Assembly (NCBI RefSeq): GCF_000389965.1
Contig: NC_021191.1
Location: 7,689,501-7,753,500 of the forward strand
Source: Actinoplanes sp. N902-109
Lineage (GTDB): Bacteria; Actinomycetota; Actinomycetes; Mycobacteriales; Micromonosporaceae
DNA: 64,000 nucleotides
Direction of reading: 5' to 3'
A model generated the notes under the pieces. It was given only the letters and a program-made list of their open reading frames with translations, had not been told where the DNA came from and ran no database searches. This document shows positions 46,830 through 54,982 of this stretch, piece after piece (within the stretch, counting starts at the first letter, position 1; the number at the start of each line of letters is the position of its first letter). The position numbers were made by a program, and so were the translations under genes.

Positions 46830-47300
46830 GCTTCGCTTGACCGCTGCTCCGCTGTGCTTCGTTGCGCTTGGCCTGCTTGCTCCGCTCGCTTCGCGCTCCA
46901 GTGGCCTTTGTTGCGCTTCGCTTGACCGCTACTCCGCTGTGCTTCGCTGCGCTTGGCCTGCTTGCTCCACTCGCCTCGCGCTCCGGTGGCCTTTGTTGCA
47001 CTTCGCTCGACCGCTACTCCGCTGTGCTTCGCTGCGCTTGACCTGCCACTCCACTCGCCACGCGCTCCGGTGCCCCTTGTTGCACTTCGCTTGACCGCTA
47101 CTCCGCTGCGCTTGACCTGCTACTCCACTCGCCACGCGCTCCCGTGCCCTTTGCTGCACTTCGCTTGACCGCTACTCCGCTGTGCTTCGCTGCGCTTGAC
47201 CTGCCACTCCACTCGCCACGCGCTCCCGTGCCCCTTGTTGCGCTTCGCTTGACTGCCACCTGCTCTGCTTCGCTGCACGCTCCGCGCTGCTTGTCGCCAA
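46830..47300. repeat. 84-85 bp tandem array, about 5.5 copies, downstream of lhr
   Basis: The anchor TTCGCTTGACCGCTACTCCG (or close variants) has its GAC at 46839, 46924, 47009, 47093, 47167 and 47251, spacings 85, 85, 84, 74 and 84. The short interval lacks one TGTGCTTCGC block. Sub-blocks CTGCGCTTGACCTG, CCACTCGCCACGCGCTCC and GTGCC(C/T)(C/T)TTGTTGCACTTCGC are shared. It starts about 20 bp after the lhr stop. There are no unique spacers, so it is not a CRISPR array. All frames read open through it because of its composition. Confidence 0.92.
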
Positions 47301-48070
47301 CCCGCCGCCACCCAGCGCTGCTTGTCGCCAACCCCGCGCCGCTTGTCGCCACCCTGCGTCGCACTGCCGCCACCCCGCTGCGCGTCGGGGCCTGCGCTCG
47401 CGCGATCGACCTCCGTGACCGGCCCGCTTTGCATGGTGTGCTGACGCGACCACTTCTGCCACCGCTGTGTTACGAGCTGCGCTGACGATCTGTGCGAGCC
47501 GGTGCCCCGCAGGCCGCACTGACGCGACTTGGCCGGGCCGTCCGCCCCGCGGGCTGCTCTGACGCGACTTGGTCGAGCCGTTGCCCCGCGGGTTGTTCTC
47601 GCTCTTCTGCCTCAGCCGAGTCGTGATGCGAGCAGCCCTCATCGACTGCGGTGGGTGCTGCCTACACGGCCGACGTCGACGCGGCGAGCGGGCCGGTTCT
47701 CGACTTCTGGCGCGGCGGCTCTGTCGCTCGCCACCGGCCCGATCGGGATTCGTGGTGCGGGTGCGGCGTGCCAAGACGTGACCGCCGACGGGCCACCGCG
47801 TCAGGTGGGTCCGGCAACGGCCTCGTGAGCAGGGCGGGCCCCAGAATGCCTGACCGCCGCACGAGCAGCCGGAAAGGCACCGTCAGTGCAGCGGAGAGGG
47901 CGTACCCCGGCCGGGCCGTTGCTCTTCCGGGTGCGGTCCGGGCAACCCGGCCGGGGTATGTGCGGTGCCGCCTGGAGTACGCGGCACCCGGGCAAGATAG
48001 CGTCAGTGGGAGCCGGAAGGGATCGCCCGGACGGGTTGTCGATGATGGACGGTGGTGGGGTGCGGGCCCC
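47301..48070. other. Long spacer between the 85-bp array and the GNAT gene
   Basis: 770 bp with no supported gene on either strand. 47482-47598 carries a 40-bp repeat (separate entry) and 47300-47350 has short repeats of GCTTGTCGCCAACCC. The remainder shows nothing recognisable. Confidence 0.5.
47482..47598. repeat. 37-40 bp direct repeat, three copies
   Basis: CTGACGCGACTTGG-type units begin at 47482 (diverged), 47519 and 47559. Each is followed by GCC(G/T) and CCCCGCGGG-type blocks. Confidence 0.75.
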
Positions 48071-48583
48071 TCACGACCAGCGGATGGTGAACATCCAGTC
48101 AGGGCCGTCCTCGCCGGGTTCGTCGAGGGCGGGGGCTCGGTGCAGGCCCGCGTTCTGGGCCACCTTCTGCGAGGCCAGGTTCTCCGGACGTACGCGGGCC
48201 AGGACGGGCCAGTCGGGGAGCTGGACGCCGGCCCAGGAGACGACGGTGCCGGCGACCTCGGTGGCATAGCCGGAGCCCCAGGATGCCGGGTCGAAGCGGT
48301 AGAACAGGTTGAGGACCTCGCGGTTGCGGAAACTCACGACCTTGAGGCCGCTGAAGCCGATGATCTCGCCCGTCGCCTGGTCGCGGACCGCCCAGTAGCC
48401 GAAGCCGTGCCGCCGCCAGTGGTCGTCCCAGCGGCGGAAGAGGTCTTCGGCGTCCGCCCGGGTGGCGAGCAGGTCCGACGGGTTGTGACGGCACGCCTCG
48501 GGGTTGCCGTTGATCGCGAGGACGGCGTCGATGTCCGGGCGGGCCGGGCGGCGCAAAGTCAGGCGGGCGGTGACAATCTCCAC
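48071..48583 (-). CDS. GNAT family N-acetyltransferase (RimJ/RimL type)
   Basis: 170 residues: VTARLTLRRPARPDIDAVLAI at the start, FGYWAVRDQATGEIIGFSGL, NLFYRFDPASWGSGYATEVAG (acetyl-CoA loop in Q/R-x2-G-x-G/A-like form, here WGSGYA) and ENLASQKVAQNAGL. Acetylates an amine on a protein or small molecule; the substrate is unknown. GTG start at 48581-48583; a TAGTGT hexamer ends 7 bases upstream, so the mRNA may be leaderless. It lies 95 bp downstream of the LLM oxidoreductase gene on the same strand. Confidence 0.9.
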   Translation of the reverse strand: MEIVTARLTLRRPARPDIDAVLAINGNPEACRHNPSDLLATRADAEDLFRRWDDHWRRHGFGYWAVRDQATGEIIGFSGLKVVSFRNREVLNLFYRFDPASWGSGYATEVAGTVVSWAGVQLPDWPVLARVRPENLASQKVAQNAGLHRAPALDEPGEDGPDWMFTIRWS

Positions 48584-48678
48584 GGTTAGGACACTACGTT
48601 TTCTGGACTGCTTACAGTTCAGCCCCGCCGGACCCAAAAGGCGGGTTGAGTAACCGGCGGGGCCGAGCTGAGCAGTTG

Positions 48679-49608
48679 TCAGGACAGCTGGGGGGCCACC
48701 GCGGTGGCCACGAGCTCCACGTGGTTGAGGTCCGCCAGGTCCAGGGTCTGCAGATAGAGGCGGGTGGCGCCGGCCTCGCCGTAGCGGCCGATGATGTCGA
48801 CGACCTCGTCGGGGGTGCCCACGATGCCGCCGTTGCCACGCATCTCGTCGACCTCGCGGCCGATCGCCGCCGCCCGGCGCTTGACCTCGGCGTCGTCGCG
48901 GCCGACGCAGAGCACCGCCGCGGCCGAGAACGCCGGCGGGGTGGGCCGGCCGATCGCCTCGGCGGCGTCGCGGACCCGCTGGTACATGGCCGGCAGATCC
49001 TCGATCTTGGCGAACGGGGTGTTGAACTCGTCGGCGAAGCGGGCCGCCAGCGCGGGGGTGCGCTTCTTGCCGGCGCCACCCACGATGATCGGCGGGCGGG
49101 GCGACTGGACCGGCTTGGGCAGCGCCGGGGAGTCCACGACCTGGTAGTGCTTGCCCGCGAAGCTGTACGTGTCGCCGACCTTGGTGCCCCACAGGCCGGT
49201 GACGATCTCCAGCTGCTCCTCGAGCCGGTCGAAACGCTCGCCGAGCGGCGGGAACGGGATGCCGTACGCGGTGTGCTCGGCCTCGAACCAGCCACCGCCC
49301 AGGCCCAGCTCGACCCGGCCGCCGCTCATCTCGTCGACCTGGGCCACGCTGATCGCCAGCGGGCCGGGCAGCCGGAACGTCGCGGAGGTGACCAGCGTGC
49401 CGAGCCGCAGCCGGGAGGTCTGCACGGCGAGCGCGGCCAGGCTGGTCCAGGCGTCGGTGGGGCCGGGCAGGCCGGCACCGCCCATGGTCAGGTAGTGGTC
49501 GGAGCGGAAGAACCCGTCGTAGCCGGTGTCCTCGGCGACCTGCGCTAGCCGGCGCAGGTCGTCGTGGGTGGCACCCTGCTGGGGTTCGGTGAAGATCACG
49601 AGGCGCAT
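48679..49608 (-). CDS. Luciferase-like (LLM) F420-dependent oxidoreductase
   Basis: 309-residue TIM-barrel flavin/F420 enzyme: DDLRRLAQVAEDTGYDGFFRSDHYLTMG, TSRLRLGTLVTSATFRLPGPLA, SGGRVELGLGGGWFEAEHTAYGIPFP, PPIIVGGAGKKRTPALAARFADEFN. This pattern matches the actinomycete LLM class F420-dependent family; the substrate is unknown. The ATG at 49606-49608 follows GGTGGAG. Divergent from the SAM hydrolase gene. Confidence 0.92.
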   Translation of the reverse strand: MRLVIFTEPQQGATHDDLRRLAQVAEDTGYDGFFRSDHYLTMGGAGLPGPTDAWTSLAALAVQTSRLRLGTLVTSATFRLPGPLAISVAQVDEMSGGRVELGLGGGWFEAEHTAYGIPFPPLGERFDRLEEQLEIVTGLWGTKVGDTYSFAGKHYQVVDSPALPKPVQSPRPPIIVGGAGKKRTPALAARFADEFNTPFAKIEDLPAMYQRVRDAAEAIGRPTPPAFSAAAVLCVGRDDAEVKRRAAAIGREVDEMRGNGGIVGTPDEVVDIIGRYGEAGATRLYLQTLDLADLNHVELVATAVAPQLS

Positions 49609-49662
49609 CGCTCCACCATGCCAGAGCCGCCGGACACTCACCGTTGCAGGGCAGTAACGTGA

Positions 49663-50454
49663 ATGCCCATGGGCACCTTTGGATGGATCAGCCTCACCAC
49701 CGACTACGGCACTTTCGACGGCTTCGTGGCCGCCTGTCACGGGGTGATCGCTCGCGTTGCTCCGGCCGTACGTGTCATCGATGTCACACATCACGTGCCG
49801 CCGGCCGATGTCGCCCGGGGTGCCGCGGTGCTGGTGCAGACAGTGCCGCACCTGCCGCCGTCCGTACACGTCGGGGTCGTCGATCCGGGCGTGGGCACCG
49901 AGCGCCGGGGCATCGCGATCGGGACGCCCGGCGGGGTGCTCGTCGGCCCGGACAACGGCCTGCTGGTGTGGGCCGCGGACGCACTCGGCGGCATCGACGA
50001 GGTGATCGAGCTGACCAACCAGGAGTGGTTCCTCGGCGACGTGTCCCGCACCTTCCACGGGCGTGACGTCTTCTCCCCGGTCGCCGCGCGGCTCGCGCTG
50101 GGTGCACCGCTGAGCGAGGCCGGCCGTACGGTCGACCCGAAGTCGGTGGTCCGCCTGCCCGACCCGGTCGTGGCGATCGGGGACGGCTGGATCGAGGCCG
50201 AGGTGGTGACGGTCGACCGGTTCGGCAACGTGCAGCTCGCCGCGCCCGGTTCGATGCTCAGCGGGCTCGGCCCGGAGCTGGTGGCGGGCAGCGTGAAGGC
50301 CCGCCGGGCGCAGACGTTCGGGGACGCCGCCCCCGGCGAGCTGATCGTGTTCGAGGACTCGGCCGGCCGGGTCGCCGTCGCCGTCAACGGGGGCCGGGCC
50401 GTGGTGGTGCTGTCGGTGACCCCCGGCGACGTGATCCGGATCGCGGAGCGCTGA
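49663..50454 (+). CDS. S-adenosyl-L-methionine hydrolase (adenosine-forming), DUF62
   Basis: 263 residues of the SAM hydroxide adenosyltransferase family, which converts SAM and water to adenosine and methionine; chlorinase/fluorinase relatives use halides. Seen: LTTDYGTFDGFVAACHGVIARVAPAVRVIDVTHHVPP, the catalytic region VVDPGVGTERRGIAI, GPDNGLL, and FHGRDVFSPVAARLA. The C-terminal barrel has VDRFGNVQLA. No fluorinase-specific insertion was noticed. Start ATG at 49663 or in-frame ATG at 49669; a TAACGT hexamer just upstream favours a nearly leaderless start at 49669. Confidence 0.92.
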   Translation: MPMGTFGWISLTTDYGTFDGFVAACHGVIARVAPAVRVIDVTHHVPPADVARGAAVLVQTVPHLPPSVHVGVVDPGVGTERRGIAIGTPGGVLVGPDNGLLVWAADALGGIDEVIELTNQEWFLGDVSRTFHGRDVFSPVAARLALGAPLSEAGRTVDPKSVVRLPDPVVAIGDGWIEAEVVTVDRFGNVQLAAPGSMLSGLGPELVAGSVKARRAQTFGDAAPGELIVFEDSAGRVAVAVNGGRAVVVLSVTPGDVIRIAER

Positions 50455-50511
50455 TCCCGCGGCCGGCCGAAGATCGGCTAATTCCCGGTCGTCTGGGGAA
50501 AGACAGACAGC

Positions 50512-51297
50512 ATGCCCGAAGGTGACACCGTCTGGAACACCGCCCGCGTTCTGGAGAAGGCGCTGGTCGGCGATGTGCTGACCGGCTCGGACTTCCGGGT
50601 GCCGAAGCTCGCCACGACGGATCTGACCGGTTGGACGGTGGCCGAGTCGGCCAGCCGGGGCAAGCACCTGCTGCTCCGGTTGACCCGCGCCGACGAGGCC
50701 ATGACGCTGCACTCGCATCTGCGCATGGAGGGGGCGTGGCGGGCCTACGCGCCCGGGGAACGCTGGACCGGCCGCCCGGCGTACCTCATCCGGGTGGTGC
50801 TGCGGACGAAACGGTCGGTGGCGGTCGGCTATCACCTGCACGAGGTCACGCTGGTGCCGACCGCGGCGGAGGACGGCCTGGTCGGCCATCTCGGCCCGGA
50901 CCTGCTCGGGGCGGACTGGGACGCGGCGGAGGCGGCCCGGCGGATCGCCGGGCAACCCGACACGACCATCGCCGAGGCCCTGCTCGACCAGCGCAACCTG
51001 GCCGGGGTGGGCAACCTCTACAAGGCCGAGACGCTGTTCCTGCGCGGGGTGTGGCCGTGGACCCCGGTGCGCGACGTCAAAGATCTGCAGGGCACGGTCA
51101 CCCTCGCGCAGAAGCTGGTGGCCTCCAACCGGGGCCGCTGGACGCAGACCACCACGGGTTCGCTGCGCCGGGGGCAGACCAGCTACGTCTACGGCCGCAA
51201 GGCCATGCCGTGCCGCCGGTGCGGAGCCGCCATCCACAAGGCCGACCTCGACGAGCGCGTCACCTATTGGTGTCCCCACTGCCAGCCTCAGCCGTGA
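50512..51297 (+). CDS. Endonuclease VIII-like DNA glycosylase (Nei/Fpg family)
   Basis: Base-excision repair glycosylase/AP lyase for oxidised pyrimidines. 261 residues: the N-terminal MPEGDTVW gives the catalytic Pro2 and Glu3 after Met removal. RGKHLLLRL, the helix-two-turn-helix (IAEALLDQRNLAGVGNLYKAETLFLRGV) and a C-terminal zinc finger (MPCRRCGAAIHKADLDERVTYWCPHC, four Cys) are all present. MPEGDTV is typical of actinomycete Nei2 rather than MutM (MPELPEV). The start follows GGGGAAAG. Convergent with pspM; a 21-bp direct repeat (GCCGTGGCTCAGGCGGC) fills the gap. Confidence 0.93.
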   Translation: MPEGDTVWNTARVLEKALVGDVLTGSDFRVPKLATTDLTGWTVAESASRGKHLLLRLTRADEAMTLHSHLRMEGAWRAYAPGERWTGRPAYLIRVVLRTKRSVAVGYHLHEVTLVPTAAEDGLVGHLGPDLLGADWDAAEAARRIAGQPDTTIAEALLDQRNLAGVGNLYKAETLFLRGVWPWTPVRDVKDLQGTVTLAQKLVASNRGRWTQTTTGSLRRGQTSYVYGRKAMPCRRCGAAIHKADLDERVTYWCPHCQPQP

Positions 51298-51334
51298 CGA
51301 CCGGGGCCGTGGCTCAGGCGGCGGGAGCCGTGGC

Positions 51335-52087
51335 TCAGGCGGCCGGAGTTTGCGGGCGGCGCAGCTCGGAGAGGCCCTCGGCCAGCCCGCGCAGCCGGTC
51401 GGCGGCCTCGATCAGCCCGGCCAGCGACGGGTGCTGGCCGGCCACGGGGTGGCCGTCCTCGGCGACGTAACCGGCGGCCGACGCGACCAGCCGCTCATAG
51501 GCGCCGACGCCCTCGGTGAACTGCGTGGCCAGGCTCTCGTGGGACTGCTGCAGGGCGGCCCGCCGGTCGGGCTCGGTCAGCGGCACCGCCCGTTCGACGC
51601 TGGCCACCCGCTGCCCGAGGTCGCGCAGCCACTGCTCGGCCACGGAAGCTTCGAGGACCGCGCCCTCGCCCGGCCCGGTCAGCCGGCCGGACAGCCCGGC
51701 CAGCGTGGTCGAGGCCCGGTCGAGCCGGTCCCACGCCTGTGCCACCGCGGACCCGCGTACGGCGTAGCGGTTGCGCTGGCGGCGCACCTCCTGCACCATC
51801 TGCCGGCCGGCGGGGAACCGCTCGACCGCCGCCATCAGGCGCTGGCCGGGCAGGGCCGGGGGCGGCGGCTCGGTGGCGGCCAGCTCCCGATGGTCGCTCC
51901 AGCGCCACCAGGCCAAGGCGATCGAGGCGCCCGCCGACGCGGCCCACGCCGCGTCGGCGATGCCGATGCCCGCGTACGGGGTGAGCACAGCGGTCGCCGC
52001 GGTCAGGCCCCCGCCGATGACGCTCCACCGGCGGGCCGAACCACGCAGCTTCCTGAGCCGCCGGAAATGGCGGGTTCGCTCGTCCAT
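51335..52087 (-). CDS. PspM-like membrane protein of the phage-shock system
   Basis: 250 residues. Basic N-terminus (RRLRKLRGSARRW), two adjacent hydrophobic helices (about 22-60; VIGGGLTAATAVLTPYAGIGIADAAWAASAGASIALAWW), then a long helical cytoplasmic part (AVERFPAGRQMVQEVRRQRNRYAVRGSAVAQAWDRLDRA). Gene order clgR-pspA-this gene equals mycobacterial Rv2745c-Rv2744c-Rv2743c, where the third protein (PspM) is a membrane partner of PspA. The assignment rests on position and topology; sequence similarity could not be tested. Begins 30 bp after the pspA stop. Confidence 0.8.
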   Translation of the reverse strand: MDERTRHFRRLRKLRGSARRWSVIGGGLTAATAVLTPYAGIGIADAAWAASAGASIALAWWRWSDHRELAATEPPPPALPGQRLMAAVERFPAGRQMVQEVRRQRNRYAVRGSAVAQAWDRLDRASTTLAGLSGRLTGPGEGAVLEASVAEQWLRDLGQRVASVERAVPLTEPDRRAALQQSHESLATQFTEGVGAYERLVASAAGYVAEDGHPVAGQHPSLAGLIEAADRLRGLAEGLSELRRPQTPAA

Positions 52088-52117
52088 TCTGCGCTCCCCC
52101 TGCGGTGTGCGGGCCGG

Positions 52118-52975
52118 TCAGCCCGCAGCGGTGGTGTCCCCTCGCTTGCTGCTGTTCATGCTGGCGCGGATCTCGTCGAGCCGGGCCACGCTGGCCGGGT
52201 CGGAGGCCGGGGCCTGCTCGACGGCCGGCTGGGCCGGGGTGCCACCGAGCTTGTCGCCGGACATGCTGGCGCGGATCTGCTCCAGACGGGACGAGCCGGC
52301 CATGTCGAGGCTCGACTGCTGCACCTCGAGCATCCGGCCCTCGACCGAGTTGGCCGCCAGCTCGGCGCGGCCCATCGCGCTGGCGTAGCGCTGCTCGATC
52401 TTGTCGCGCACCTCGTCGAGCGACGGCGTGTTGCCGGGCGCGGCGAGCGACGACATCGACTCGAGCGACTTGGCCACGGTCTCCTGCATCTTGGCCTGCT
52501 CGAGCTGGCTCAGCAGCCGCGAGCGCTCGGCGATGCGCTGCTGCAGGATGGTGGCATTGCGCTCGACCGCGTTGCGCGCCTGCCCCGCCGCGGCGAGGGC
52601 CTGGTCGTGCAGGGTCTTGAGATCCTCCATCGCCTGCTCGCCGGAGACGAGCTGGGTGGCCAGCGTCTGGGCGGTCGACTCGTACTTCTGGGCCTCGGCC
52701 TCGTCACCGCCGGCCCGGGCCCGGTCGGCCAGCACGAGCGCCTGCCGGGCCATGCCCTGCAGCTTCTCGACCTCGCCCATCTGCCGCGACAGCTTCATCT
52801 CCAGCTGTCGCTGGTTGCCGATGACGGCGGCGGCCTGCTGCACGAGCGCCTGATGCTGGCGCTGGGCGTCCTCGATGGCCTGCTGGATCTGCACCTTGGG
52901 ATCGGCGTATTCGTCGATCTTCGCGCCGAAGAGCGCCATCATGTAGCGCCAGCCCTTGACGAACGGGTTCGCCAT
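52118..52975 (-). CDS. pspA: Phage shock protein A (PspA/IM30 family)
   Basis: 285 residues, almost entirely coiled coil: MANPFVKGWRYMMALFGAKIDEYADPKVQIQQAIEDAQRQHQAL is the canonical PspA start, including the amphipathic N-terminal helix. A coiled coil (about 25-220) and a C-terminal tail follow. PspA oligomers bind damaged inner membrane. The motif RLEQIRASM / RLDEIRASM occurs twice in the tail (about 235 and 272), separated by an Ala/Pro linker. Upstream clgR is its expected activator, and pspM follows. Confidence 0.95.
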   Translation of the reverse strand: MANPFVKGWRYMMALFGAKIDEYADPKVQIQQAIEDAQRQHQALVQQAAAVIGNQRQLEMKLSRQMGEVEKLQGMARQALVLADRARAGGDEAEAQKYESTAQTLATQLVSGEQAMEDLKTLHDQALAAAGQARNAVERNATILQQRIAERSRLLSQLEQAKMQETVAKSLESMSSLAAPGNTPSLDEVRDKIEQRYASAMGRAELAANSVEGRMLEVQQSSLDMAGSSRLEQIRASMSGDKLGGTPAQPAVEQAPASDPASVARLDEIRASMNSSKRGDTTAAG

Positions 52976-53241
52976 ATCCGCGGTATCCCCTCAATGTCGC
53001 TGCCTCGTCCGCGCCACCGACGCGGACCGGAGGGTCTCCACGATGGCGCGGACTCCATCGTGTCAGCCCTGCACCACCAACGTCACGTGGCCTCGGGGGG
53101 ATCTCAGGGTTTACCGGGGGATCCCCCATGACGAGGCTACGCGCGAATCTCCGTCACGGCGACGCCGCAGTGCGGTGACTCGTCGTGAAACGGTCAAGAA
53201 TATGGACAGCGTCGATGGCGCAAGCCGCCCGGACGCTGGGA
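52976..53241. promoter_or_regulatory. clgR-pspA spacer (266 bp) with an 8-bp hairpin
   Basis: A perfect stem CACGATGG / CCATCGTG with an 8-base loop lies at 53039-53062, in the pspA leader. No convincing CGC-N5-GCG ClgR site was found; a short CCGCA-N-TGCGG palindrome occurs near 53168. pspA probably has its own promoter here. Confidence 0.4.
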
Positions 53242-53733
53242 TCAGGCGGCGTAGACGACGTCGCGGTCACGTTTGCGGGTGGCCCGCAGCGTGGCCTTGA
53301 GCGGGGTGTCCTGGCGGACGGAGACCTGCACCTTGCCGTCGGTCGCCACCTGGCGGACAGCAGCCGCCTCGGCGGCCTTTGCGGCAGCCGCGGCGCTCTT
53401 GACGGGGGCGGCCGTGGTTTCCGGCACGTTGGCACCGGAGGCGGACCGCGTCGAGGCGGGCTCGACGGGAACCAGCACGCCGTCCATGCCGGCCATGCCC
53501 TCCGCAAGCGCGAGCGTGCCGCTCACCTCGCCGAGCAGCTCGGAGAGCCGGGCCCCCAGCGCCTCACAGATCGCCGCGAGCAGCTCGCTGGACGCTTCCT
53601 TCTGGCCACGTTCGATTTCGGAGAGGTACCCGAGGCTGACGTTGGCGGCGGTCGACACCTCACGCAAGGTTCGATGCTGACCCTGCCGGCGCGCCCGAAG
53701 TGCGTCACCGATAACCCGGCGTAGCAGGACCAT
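53242..53733 (-). CDS. clgR: ClgR-like transcriptional activator (clp gene regulator)
   Basis: 163 residues: an XRE-type helix-turn-helix (about 8-65; LRARRQGQHRTLREVSTAANVSLGYLSEIERGQKEASSELLAAICEALG) and a disordered Ala/Val-rich tail ending KRDRDVVYAA. The terminal Ala-Ala resembles the ClpP degron of Streptomyces ClgR. ClgR activates clpP, lon and pspA on envelope stress. The ATG at 53731-53733 has a strong GGAGGAGG upstream; the longer reading frame is unnecessary. Upstream of pspA-pspM and downstream of cinA-pgsA, as in mycobacteria. Confidence 0.93.
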   Translation of the reverse strand: MVLLRRVIGDALRARRQGQHRTLREVSTAANVSLGYLSEIERGQKEASSELLAAICEALGARLSELLGEVSGTLALAEGMAGMDGVLVPVEPASTRSASGANVPETTAAPVKSAAAAAKAAEAAAVRQVATDGKVQVSVRQDTPLKATLRATRKRDRDVVYAA

Positions 53734-53924
53734 GGCACCTCCTCCTGCGGCGGGGCCACCGGCAACCGCCGGAGGCTTCCCGCAACCGTACCCGTTGCGA
53801 GCCACGCCGACATCCCGCCCCGCCGAATTCCGGGACGGGCGGGAACGCTCGTCGTCCCGCGTGACGGGTGTGACTCCTTACCCGCGGACCTCAACACGTA
53901 AGATCACCGAGGGATTCCCCACCG

Positions 53925-54392
53925 TTATTTGCGCAGCTCATCGACGAGGAACCCGAACGCCGCCGTCATCGTGGCCCGGCGGATCTCCGGTCTCGAGCCG
54001 GACAGCGACAACTGCTGGACAGTTGAAAGAGTGGCGCCCGCCACTCCGACAAAAACCATTCCCACGGGTTTGCCGTCCTGCGGGTCCGGCCCCGCGACCC
54101 CGGTGGTGGCCAGCCCCCAGTCGGCGCCGCAGCGGGTGCGGGCCCCCTCGGCGAGGGCCACGGCCACGTCGGCGTCCACCGGGCCGCGCTCGGCCAGCAG
54201 GTGCTCGGGCACCCCGGCGAGCGCGTGCTTGAGGTCTGTCGCATACACGACGAGGCCGCCCCGGAACACCGCGCTGACGCCGGGTATCTCGACGATCGTC
54301 GCGGCGAGCAGGCCACCGGTGAGCGACTCGGCCACGGCCAGCGTCTGCCCGCGCTCGCCGAGCAGCTCGACCGCCTCGGCCGCCGGGTTCAC
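53925..54392 (-). CDS. CinA C-terminal domain protein (nicotinamide-nucleotide amidase-like)
   Basis: 155 residues comprising only the CinA-C/PncC domain: AEAVELLGERGQTLAVAESLTGGLLAATIVEIPGVSAVFRGGLVVYA, GLATTGVAGPDPQDGKPVGMVFVGVA. PncC deamidates NMN to nicotinate mononucleotide; whether this protein does is inferred. The GTG at 54390-54392 overlaps the pgsA stop (GTGA), and it is the last gene of rimO-pgsA-cinA. Confidence 0.93.
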   Translation of the reverse strand: MNPAAEAVELLGERGQTLAVAESLTGGLLAATIVEIPGVSAVFRGGLVVYATDLKHALAGVPEHLLAERGPVDADVAVALAEGARTRCGADWGLATTGVAGPDPQDGKPVGMVFVGVAGATLSTVQQLSLSGSRPEIRRATMTAAFGFLVDELRK

Positions 54393-54982
54393 AAGCGGGC
54401 CCGCGCGCGCATCCGCACCGCCTGCAGCACGTAATCCACGCCGGTGACCAGCGTGATCAGCAGGGCCGCCACCATCAGCGCCACGCCGACGAGGTCGAGC
54501 GGCGCCGGCACCGGCCACAGCAGCCAGGCGATCGCGGCGATCTGCAGGGCCGTCTTGAGCTTGCCGCCGCGGCTGGCCGGGATGACGCCATAGCGGATCA
54601 CCCAGAAGCGCAGGGCGGTGACACCCCACTCCCGAAGGAGGATCAGCCCGGTCACCCACCACGACACCTTGTCGTACGCCGAGAGCAGCACCAGGGCACT
54701 GCCGGTCAGCGCCTTGTCCGCGATCGGATCGGCGATCTTGCCGAACGAGGTGACCAGCTCCCAGCGCCGGGCGATCCAGCCGTCGGCGAAGTCGGTCGCC
54801 GAGGCCACGCAGAAGGTCAGGCAGGCGGCGACCCGCCATCCGGTGTCGGTCATCGCCGAGAGCACGACGAAGACCACGAATACCGGCACGAGCACGATGC
54901 GCGCCGCGGTCAGCAGGTTCGCCACGTTGAGCAGCGGAACCTGCCGCGGGACCGCGGTGATCGGCACCGGCTCGTCGGTCAC
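54389..54982 (-). CDS. pgsA: CDP-diacylglycerol-glycerol-3-phosphate 3-phosphatidyltransferase (PgsA)
   Basis: 197-residue integral-membrane CDP-alcohol phosphotransferase making phosphatidylglycerol phosphate. The catalytic signature D-G-x2-A-R-x8-G-x3-D-x3-D is present as DGWIARRWELVTSFGKIADPIAD. N-terminal LLNVANLLTAARIVLVPVFV and about five helices fit the family. The GTG at 54980-54982 overlaps the rimO stop (GTGA). The neighbourhood matches mycobacterial pgsA3 (Rv2746c) beside clgR. Confidence 0.95.
   Translation of the reverse strand: MTDEPVPITAVPRQVPLLNVANLLTAARIVLVPVFVVFVVLSAMTDTGWRVAACLTFCVASATDFADGWIARRWELVTSFGKIADPIADKALTGSALVLLSAYDKVSWWVTGLILLREWGVTALRFWVIRYGVIPASRGGKLKTALQIAAIAWLLWPVPAPLDLVGVALMVAALLITLVTGVDYVLQAVRMRARARL

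Noticed and set aside
46830..47300. CRISPR array
   Set aside because: The copies abut directly with the whole 85 bp repeated; there are no short identical repeats with unique spacers and no cas genes nearby.
46837..47500. Several short proteins readable in the 85-bp array in all frames
   Set aside because: They merely translate the repeat (Leu/His/Ser/Ala-rich), lack ribosome sites and have no family features.
47651..48589. 312-codon plus-strand reading after the lhr spacer
   Set aside because: Most of it is antisense to the GNAT gene and the rest is low-complexity Gly/Arg; no motif.
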